DNA of 11,915 nt from Candidatus Atribacteria bacterium 4572_76 (GTDB taxonomy: Bacteria > Atribacterota > Phoenicimicrobiia > Phoenicimicrobiales > Phoenicimicrobiaceae): NCBI GenBank assembly GCA_002084865.1, contig NBMG01000019.1, forward strand, positions 1 through 11,915, in the 5' to 3' direction. The number at the start of each line of letters is the position of its first letter. The stretch's first letter is position 1. Of this stretch, positions 6,412 to 11,915 are shown in pieces. The notes under the pieces were generated by a model. That model did no database searches. It was not told the DNA's origin and was given only the letters and a program-made list of their open reading frames with translations. A program made the translations under genes and the position numbers.

Positions 6412-6828
6412 GTGAGCAAAGATTTTAAACCTAAACTGAAGAAGCCGAAGTTTAAAGAAGATTTAGAAATTGCTGTAACTATTTTAATAATGATATCGGT
6501 TTTTTATGCGCTAACCTATTTAGGGGTAGACAGAATATTGAGTACGGCAATCGTAGCCTTATTGGGAATTTTTATGGAGGTAGCCAGACAAGTTTTTTCC
6601 CAAGCTATATTCATCATTCAATCAATTCCCTATATAGGGCCGATTGTAGCCAAAGTAATAGTCTGGCCCTTTTTTATTACTATAAATGCAGTAGCATATC
6701 TAGTTACATTAACTTTTATCAGGATTAGGGGAGTTAAAGAAGTAACCAATGCCAAGCTTTTAACTACCGTTTTTCTCATTGGAATGTTATTAGGATTTAT
6801 TTTAGGCAGGATTGTTAAAATTGTTTAG
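6412..6828 (+). CDS. Membrane protein, unrecognised family
   Basis: This 138-residue protein starts with a basic, lysine- and proline-rich cytoplasmic segment (residues 3-16, LKKPKFK-like). Three or four membrane segments follow: about 19-39, 43-72 (possibly a helical hairpin), 75-104, and 115-137. The sequence IPYIGPIVAKVIVWPF in the middle is the most distinctive part. I do not recognise a family and assign no function. The start is GTG at 6412, with AAAAGGA about ten bases upstream. It lies 57 bp after the gene for a two-helix protein, with no terminator between them, so cotranscription is likely. A palindromic repeat follows 34 bp after the stop. Confidence 0.82.
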   Translation: MSKDFKPKLKKPKFKEDLEIAVTILIMISVFYALTYLGVDRILSTAIVALLGIFMEVARQVFSQAIFIIQSIPYIGPIVAKVIVWPFFITINAVAYLVTLTFIRIRGVKEVTNAKLLTTVFLIGMLLGFILGRIVKIV

Positions 6829-6862
6829 TATTACGTATTGCGCAAAATAGAAATAAAAAGGC

Positions 6863-6886
6863 GTAGGGGCGTATTGCAATACGCCC
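6863..6886 (+). repeat. Palindromic repeat, GTATTGC arm type, intact
   Basis: GTAG head followed by the perfect 20-bp palindrome GGGCGTATTGCAATACGCCC (6867-6886). It follows the small membrane gene pair by 34 bp and could end or stabilise their transcript. Confidence 0.92.
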
Positions 6887-6903
6887 TGATTAAGTCGTTA
6901 AGA

Positions 6904-6952
6904 AAATAGAAGAAAGAATTAGGAATCCAGAAGTCAGAAGACAGAATTCAGA
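6904..6952. repeat. Tandem heptamer array, ANNNAGA x7
   Basis: Seven in-register units: AAATAGA, AGAAAGA, ATTAGGA, ATCCAGA, AGTCAGA, AGACAGA, ATTCAGA. A at position 1 and AG(A) at positions 5-7 are fixed, apart from one shifted unit (ATTAGGA), while positions 2-4 vary. It is noncoding. Confidence 0.85.
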
Positions 6953-6995
6953 ATATTACAAGAGAATAACGTGCAATTATAATTTTCGTCATTAA

Positions 6996-7034
6996 GGGGA
7001 GCTTTAGCAAGCCTGCCCCATGCGAAAGCAGGGG
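6996..7034 (+). repeat. G/C-rich element with alternative hairpins
   Basis: CCCC at 7016-7019 can pair with GGGG at 6996-6999 (enclosing GCTT TAGC AAGC) or with GGGG at 7031-7034 (through TGC GAAA GCA). The two folds exclude each other. It may be a dispersed repeat or a structured leader of the downstream large gene, 236 bases away. Confidence 0.5.
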
Positions 7035-7050
7035 AAGTAATCCCAATTAA

Positions 7051-7090
7051 ATTCCGAGATTGCCGCACCTACCTTTGGCAAGTTTGCAAT
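7051..7090. repeat. Degenerate GAGATTGC...GCAAT inverted element
   Basis: GATTGCC at 7058-7064, GGCAA at 7077-7081 and GCAAT at 7086-7090 give an imperfect inverted structure followed by AACAGAG. It resembles decayed copies of the GAGATTGC...GCAATGACAG repeats common in bacterial intergenic DNA. This is by-eye recognition only. Confidence 0.4.
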
Positions 7091-7120
7091 AACAGAGAAG
7101 AAAAATTGCGGATAGTTTGG

Positions 7121-7148
7121 AGAGCAAAAAGCCGAAAGAGCAAAGCCG
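7121..7148. repeat. Tandem heptamer array, AAAGNNN-like x4
   Basis: Units AGAGCAA, AAAGCCG, AAAGAGC, AAAGCCG repeat every 7 bp, with TAGCTC after. The second and fourth units are identical. Confidence 0.7.
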
Positions 7149-7178
7149 TAGCTCAATATTTAAAATTAAAAGAAAAAG

Positions 7179-7227
7179 TTTTGAGTTTTGAATTATGGTT
7201 TTTCGCTTTTAGCTTTAAGTTTTTAGT
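7179..7227. repeat. Tandem heptamer array, TTTTNGN x7
   Basis: Units TTTTGAG, TTTTGAA, TTATGGT, TTTTCGC, TTTTAGC, TTTAAGT, TTTTAGT. The array ends about 30 bases before the ribosome binding site of the large gene. TTAGTT GGTA AACTAA at 7223-7238 also forms a small hairpin over its end. Confidence 0.8.
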
Positions 7228-7269
7228 TGGTAAACTAACTAATAATTTAACTAATCAAAAGGAGAAAAT

Positions 7270-10200
7270 ATGAGCATTGTAAAAAAGAAATTTATTCCAG
7301 TATTTATTATTTTATTAATTATATCAAATACCGTATTTAGTCTAAATGTATGTGCCAGCGATTCAGAAATTATCGGATTTGATTATTGGTCAAAAGGATT
7401 TTATCAGGAAGCCTTTGACCGATGGGCTGATTTCATTAGTAAAAATTCTGATTCTCCGGAAGCAGAAGTTTATTGGATTATGCTCGAAGAGGTTTTAGAT
7501 AAAGTGGGGAGATATGATGAATTCATAGCTCTTTCCCGAGAAATCTTAGATAAAGATTCTAAGAATAAAATTCTTAAAACCTATGCCCAAGGACAAATAG
7601 CCCAATCCTATATTAGAAAGAACAATATTTCTCAGGCAAGTCAAGAAGTTGAAAAATTGGGGATGGTCACCGATTGGTTGATAATCGGTCCTTTTGATAA
7701 TACCGGGAAATCCGGCTTCAAAAAGGTATATCCCCCGGAAGAAGAGATTGATTTGCAAAAAATTTACAGCGGCAAAGATAGTCTTCGGATAAAATGGTTT
7801 AAGCCCCGAAAGATAAATATTTCTGGTTTTGTAAACTTTGATTCCTTTCTTTACCCCAATAATTGGTCAGTAGGTTATGCCTTAACTTATGTCTATTCAC
7901 CCCGGGAGAAGGTTGCTGTTTTTAAGGTAGGGGCAGATGATGCGGTAAAAGTGTGGCTTAATGGTGAAGTGGTGATAGAACAGGATATTTACCGAAGAGC
8001 GGTAATTGACCAGGAAGCGGTACCTGTTTGGCTGAGCGAAGGTTGGAATAAAATTTTAGTAAAGGTTTGCGAAAAAGAGGAAACCTGGGGATTTTATTTC
8101 AGAATAACTGATATCGATGGAGAGTTGATTGAAGGATTGAAATATAGTACTGAATATAAAGAGATAGCAAAGGCGGTAAAAGTGAAGCTAACTGAGGAAG
8201 AATTGAAAGCAAAAGAATATCTAAATGATGCTCTCACTCATTACCAGGAAGAAGTTATTAATAATCCTCAAGATTTAAAATCACATCTTTTTTTAGGATT
8301 AGTATTTCAGAAGAAAGGGTTTTTGGATAAAGCAATAGAAGAATTTGAGAAAGCAGTTTCCGTAGATTCAAAAAATGCTTTAGCTCATTATCTTTTGGGT
8401 AACGGATATAGACAAAAAGAGAAATTTGATGAAAGTCAGGAAGAAATTAAAGAAGCCTTAAAGGATAATCCTGATTTTATTCAAGCTATAATGCAAATGG
8501 GAGTGAATTATTACGAAAAGGGGCTGTACAAAGAAGCTATTGAAGAATTTGAAAAGATGTTAGAGGTGAATCCAGATTCTTTAGAGGCTAATCTATATCT
8601 CTCTTGGGCTTATGAAAGGAAAGGTTGGAATTTAGAAGCAAGAAAAAAGTTGGAAGAAATCAGGGAAACTAAACCTTTTTATGTCCTGGTTCAGTATTCT
8701 TTAGGTGTCTCATACGAAAGAAAAGGGTGGTATGAGAAGGCAATTAAGCAATATAAGAAGGCATTAGATATTAATTATGATGATAGTCTGAGCCGGGCAA
8801 GATTAAGTAGTTTATATTTTCAATTAGGAAAGTTTGAAGAGGGGATTGCTCTTTATAGAGAAGTTTTACTTTGGGAGCCCGATAACCCGGAAATTTATAA
8901 AAACATAGCCGATGGCTATATCAGAATGGGCAAAGATGACCGGGCTATCGAAATTTTAGAAGAAGCAAAAGAGATATTTCCCTATAATTCCTCAATATAT
9001 TCTCAATTAGGCTATCTCTATCACGAACAAGGAGAAGAGGAGAGGGCTATTGGGTTATGGAAGCAAGCTCTGGAGATATCACCTGGATTTCTTCATTTGA
9101 GGGATTATATTGATTTTATTTCCGAAAAAGAAGAGGTGGCTGAAGTAGATGCCCAGGAATTAATTGCTAAGTCTCCTTCAGCAGAAGAATATCCGGATGC
9201 GAGTGCAGCTATACTTTTAAATGAAACAAGGAAGATTATTCATTTGGACGGAACATCTTCCACAACTTATCATAAAATCGTTAAACTCTTCAATAGGAGA
9301 GGGATTGAAAAATTTGGAGAGGTATTTATAACTTACAATGCCTGGGGAGAAAGGATAACCATTAAGAAAGCTCGGACTTTCAAATTAGATGGAACTATAA
9401 TAGAGGCCACTTCCATAAAAGATATTTTTCCCTTAGAGGGGTATCGTCTATACTCCAATATTTCCCAAAAAGTAATTTCTATGCCTGCCCTGGAAGAAGG
9501 AGTAACCATTGAATATCAATACACTTTGGATGATTATAGCCGAAGTTTTATCGGTAAGAATTTCCAGGATACTTTCTACCTGCAAGATTTCGAGCCAATC
9601 CAAAACTGTAGATATATACTTACAGTGCCTGAGGGAGTAGAATTTAAGACGGTTAATTTTAAAACTGATATTATTCCTGAGGTGAAAAAATTAGATAATA
9701 AAACCGTTTATTCCTGGGAGGAAAGTGATATTAGCCAGATTATCTATGAAAATGATATGCCTCCTTTTCATAATATTGCTCCTCGAATTACCATAAGCAG
9801 TTTTTCTTCCTGGGAAGAGATTACTTCCTGGTATTATGATATATCCCGGGAACAGAGTAAGGCTGATGCCGATATAAAAGCGAAAGTGGCCGAGCTTATT
9901 CAAGGAAAAGATACAGATGAAGAAAAGATTCAAGCGATATATCATTATGTAATCACCGAGATAAGATATCTGGGTTTGGAATTTGGTATAAGCGGACATA
10001 TGCCGCATGAGGCCGCAGAGATATATAAATACAAATACGGTGATTGTAAAGATAAAGCAACCTTGCTTATTGCTATGTTGAGAGAGGCAGACATAGAAGC
10101 CTATTATGTATTACTTAGGACTAGATATAGTGGGGAATTAGATCTTAATTTACCAAGTTTTCAATTTGATCATGCTATCGCCGCAGTTCCTTTAAATGGG

Positions 10201-10971
10201 GGGCTGGTGTTTTTAGATGGAACGGCTGAAAACTATGTTTATGGTGATTTACCGGCGATGGACCAGGATGCCTGGGCTATGGTTTTGATTGATGGAGAAG
10301 GAAAATTTATAAAAATTCCTGTTCAACCCGCTGAGGAAAATCAAAGGATAAGGGAAATAAAATTGGATTTAGCCGAGGATGGGTCGATTAAAGCGGAAGC
10401 CCTTATCTCTCAATCAGGTATTTTTGCAGCTTATTATAGAAATATTTTTAAAGACTTAGGAGAGACTAAGCGGGGCGAAGCAATTCAGAATTCTTTAAGT
10501 TCAAGTTGCCCTGGTTCTGTACTGGAGGAATTTAGCTTTTCTGATTTAGCTGACCTCGATGTGCCGGTAGAGCAGAAATATAAATTTAGAGCTCCTCACT
10601 ATGCTAAGAAGATTGGCAATAAACTCCAATTTAAGCCTTCCATTATCGAAAGGGTAGAATCTACCAGTATCGTAGCTAAAGAAGAGAGAAGATATCCGAT
10701 GTATTTTTATAACCAATATTGCACCCAGAATATAATAGAAATTACTATACCGGAGGGATATGTGGTAGAGAGGATTCCAGATAATGTCGATTTAATTCTA
10801 CCTTTTGCTTCTTATAGGGTGAAATATTTGGTGGAAGATAATACTATAAGATATGAAAGATATTATAAATTTAATACCTTTGAAATATCTAAAGAAAATT
10901 ATCCTTCCTTTAAGGAATTTATTGAACGAATTGCCAAAGAAGACGCTCGGGAGATAATTCTGAAACAATAA
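7270..10971 (+). CDS. Secreted TPR / DUF3857 / transglutaminase-like protein
   Basis: This 1233-residue protein is probably exported. Residues 1-29 form a signal peptide (KKK, hydrophobic core, cleavage after VCA). Helical, TPR-like repeats cover about 32-125. A beta-sandwich covers about 132-287, opening with DWLIIGPFDN and including VGADDAVKVWLNGE, like jelly-roll or PA14-type modules. About eight tandem TPRs run from 319 to 612. DUF3857 spans about 646-790. A transglutaminase-like core follows with a complete triad: Cys926 in YGDCKDKA, His968 in FDHAI and Asp983 in FLDGTAE. A beta-rich C-terminal domain covers about 1000-1233. DUF3857-transglutaminase proteins are usual in several Gram-negative phyla, but their reaction is not established; protease-like or crosslinking chemistry is possible. 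The ATG start has AAAAGGAG five bases upstream. The gene is flanked by repeats before it and a strong new promoter after it, so it is likely monocistronic. Confidence 0.92.
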   Translation: MSIVKKKFIPVFIILLIISNTVFSLNVCASDSEIIGFDYWSKGFYQEAFDRWADFISKNSDSPEAEVYWIMLEEVLDKVGRYDEFIALSREILDKDSKNKILKTYAQGQIAQSYIRKNNISQASQEVEKLGMVTDWLIIGPFDNTGKSGFKKVYPPEEEIDLQKIYSGKDSLRIKWFKPRKINISGFVNFDSFLYPNNWSVGYALTYVYSPREKVAVFKVGADDAVKVWLNGEVVIEQDIYRRAVIDQEAVPVWLSEGWNKILVKVCEKEETWGFYFRITDIDGELIEGLKYSTEYKEIAKAVKVKLTEEELKAKEYLNDALTHYQEEVINNPQDLKSHLFLGLVFQKKGFLDKAIEEFEKAVSVDSKNALAHYLLGNGYRQKEKFDESQEEIKEALKDNPDFIQAIMQMGVNYYEKGLYKEAIEEFEKMLEVNPDSLEANLYLSWAYERKGWNLEARKKLEEIRETKPFYVLVQYSLGVSYERKGWYEKAIKQYKKALDINYDDSLSRARLSSLYFQLGKFEEGIALYREVLLWEPDNPEIYKNIADGYIRMGKDDRAIEILEEAKEIFPYNSSIYSQLGYLYHEQGEEERAIGLWKQALEISPGFLHLRDYIDFISEKEEVAEVDAQELIAKSPSAEEYPDASAAILLNETRKIIHLDGTSSTTYHKIVKLFNRRGIEKFGEVFITYNAWGERITIKKARTFKLDGTIIEATSIKDIFPLEGYRLYSNISQKVISMPALEEGVTIEYQYTLDDYSRSFIGKNFQDTFYLQDFEPIQNCRYILTVPEGVEFKTVNFKTDIIPEVKKLDNKTVYSWEESDISQIIYENDMPPFHNIAPRITISSFSSWEEITSWYYDISREQSKADADIKAKVAELIQGKDTDEEKIQAIYHYVITEIRYLGLEFGISGHMPHEAAEIYKYKYGDCKDKATLLIAMLREADIEAYYVLLRTRYSGELDLNLPSFQFDHAIAAVPLNGGLVFLDGTAENYVYGDLPAMDQDAWAMVLIDGEGKFIKIPVQPAEENQRIREIKLDLAEDGSIKAEALISQSGIFAAYYRNIFKDLGETKRGEAIQNSLSSSCPGSVLEEFSFSDLADLDVPVEQKYKFRAPHYAKKIGNKLQFKPSIIERVESTSIVAKEERRYPMYFYNQYCTQNIIEITIPEGYVVERIPDNVDLILPFASYRVKYLVEDNTIRYERYYKFNTFEISKENYPSFKEFIERIAKEDAREIILKQ

Positions 10972-11001
10972 ATAAAATCAGATAAATTAGATTAAAAAAA
11001 G

Positions 11002-11030
11002 TTGACAAAAATACTCATATATAATATAAT
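11002..11030 (+). promoter_or_regulatory. Consensus sigma-70 promoter of the cysteine desulfurase gene
   Basis: TTGACA at 11002-11007 and TATAAT at 11025-11030 are both perfect matches, with an ideal 17-base spacer. The start codon is 63 bases after the -10. A second TATAAT overlaps at 11020-11025 but with poor spacing. I see no clear IscR or other operator. Confidence 0.9.
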
Positions 11031-11092
11031 TTTTTTGTGTCTTAAATTAGTTAATTGAATTGATAGTTTATAGGTAGGAGGGAAATAATTTT

Positions 11093-11915
11093 ATGAAAAG
11101 GATTTATATGGATCATGCGGCAACTACCCCTACGAATGTAGAGGTAGTTGCCGCAATGGAGCCCTATTTTTCTTTAAAATTTGGAAATCCTAATAGTATT
11201 CATTCCTTTGGGCAGGAAGCAAGAGAAGCAGTAGAAGAAGCCAGGGAAAAGGTGGCTCATTTAATCGGAGCAAATCCTTCGGAAATTGTTTTTACCGCCG
11301 GAGGGACAGAGGCAGACAACTATGCAATAAAAGGAATAGCCTGGGCTAATCGGAAAAAGGGGAATCACATTATTACTTCGAAGATAGAGCACCATGCTGT
11401 ACTGCATTCCTGTCAGTTTTTAGAGAAGCAGGGGTTTGAGGTTACTTATTTACCGGTTGATAAATATGGTCTGGTAGACCCCGAAGATGTAAAAAAAGCG
11501 ATTACCGATAAGACGATATTGGTAACCATTATGCATGCTAACAATGAGATTGGCACTATTGAGCCGATTAAAGAAATCAGTAAAGTAGTAAAAAAAGCAG
11601 GAGTATATTTTCACACTGATTCAGTACAGACTACCGGGCATATTCCCATAGATGTTGATGATTTAGGAGTGGATATGGTATCGATGTCCGGACATAAATT
11701 TTATGGACCCAATGGTGTCGGAGCACTATATATAAGAAAGGGAACCAGGATAGTCAATTTAATGGACGGCGGCGCTCAGGAAAAAAATAGAAGAGCCGGC
11801 ACAGAAAATGTGGTGGGGATAGTTGGATTGGGCAAAGCTGCTGAGCTGGCAGAAGAAAGACTGAATCAAGGCAAAGAGAAGAAAATTATAAGATTAAGAG
11901 ATAAATTGATCAAGG
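11093..11915 (+). CDS. Cysteine desulfurase, NifS/IscS family (3' end outside window)
   Basis: The first 274 residues of a PLP-dependent cysteine desulfurase, which takes sulfur from cysteine for Fe-S clusters or tRNA thiolation in the cytoplasm. The start MKRIYMDHAATTP is typical. Further family marks are GNPNSIHSFG, the FTAGGTEADN phosphate-binding loop, IEHHAVL (His100/His101, cofactor stacking), HANNEIGTIEPI, HTDSVQTTGH, and the PLP lysine Lys202 in SGHKFYGPNG. The conserved RRAGTENV follows near the edge. The catalytic cysteine loop lies beyond the window. ATG 11093 has TAGGAGGG 12 to 19 bases upstream and a perfect promoter ahead. The window edge prevents choosing between NifS, IscS or a tRNA-thiolation partner; the next gene (iscU/nifU or mnmA) would decide. 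Confidence 0.96.
   Translation, partial: MKRIYMDHAATTPTNVEVVAAMEPYFSLKFGNPNSIHSFGQEAREAVEEAREKVAHLIGANPSEIVFTAGGTEADNYAIKGIAWANRKKGNHIITSKIEHHAVLHSCQFLEKQGFEVTYLPVDKYGLVDPEDVKKAITDKTILVTIMHANNEIGTIEPIKEISKVVKKAGVYFHTDSVQTTGHIPIDVDDLGVDMVSMSGHKFYGPNGVGALYIRKGTRIVNLMDGGAQEKNRRAGTENVVGIVGLGKAAELAEERLNQGKEKKIIRLRDKLIK
11117..11154 (+). promoter_or_regulatory. Strong hairpin inside the first codons of the desulfurase gene
   Basis: GCGGCAACTACC (11117-11128) is perfectly complementary to GGTAGTTGCCGC (11143-11154). After one C-A mismatch the stem continues with CTAC/GTAG around a GAAT loop. It covers codons 9-21, starting 24 bases after the start codon. It is unusually GC-rich for this genome. The peptide it encodes (HAATTP...EVVAAM) is normal for the family. 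Confidence 0.65.

Noticed and set aside
7546..7758. Minus-strand open frame near the start of the large gene
   Set aside because: It is a shadow of the coding strand across the N-terminal repeats and the beta-sandwich edge.
9691..10008. Minus-strand open frame of about 105 codons within the large gene
   Set aside because: It is antisense to the well-supported transglutaminase domain and has no ribosome binding site or recognisable motif.

Overview
The window comes from an AT-rich bacterium, about one third G+C by eye. Genes mostly use ATG, with some GTG and TTG starts, and strong purine-rich ribosome binding sites. There is one perfect sigma-70 promoter. Several gene types (a bacterial NSS sodium-coupled transporter, an AlaX-type editing protein, a TPR/DUF3857/transglutaminase protein and a NifS-type desulfurase) together with repeat-rich intergenic DNA suggest an uncultured, probably anaerobic lineage. 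I cannot name the phylum from this sequence.

Layout. 1-2553 (+): an alanyl-tRNA editing (AlaX/DHHA1) protein, then a secreted or membrane-anchored M48 metalloprotease whose leader carries two hairpin repeats. 2588-2624: a strong bidirectional terminator between convergent genes. 2673-4019 (-): an NSS-family sodium-dependent transporter with a long leader. 4502-5056 (-): an M50 site-2-protease-like gene that is cut off directly after its third zinc-ligand motif by a palindromic repeat. 5063-5484: no gene, but a dense cluster of repeats. 5485-5775 (+): acylphosphatase. 5776-6126: two more palindromic repeats in opposite orientation. 6133-6828 (+): two small membrane proteins I do not recognise. 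6829-7269: another repeat-packed gap. 7270-10971 (+): a 1233-residue secreted protein with a beta-sandwich, about eight TPRs, DUF3857 and a transglutaminase-like core. 11093 to the window end (+): a cysteine desulfurase (NifS/IscS family), incomplete at the edge.

The genes look like housekeeping and envelope functions with no obvious single pathway. The most unusual content lies between them. There are two overlapping populations of small repeats. One is a family of 20-24 bp palindromes with a GTAGGGGC-type head and GCCC end; its arms change sequence while staying self-complementary. The other is a set of degenerate tandem arrays that all share a 7-bp period but use different heptamer words. 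One palindrome forms the 3' end of the truncated protease gene, which suggests the family is mobile or recombinogenic.
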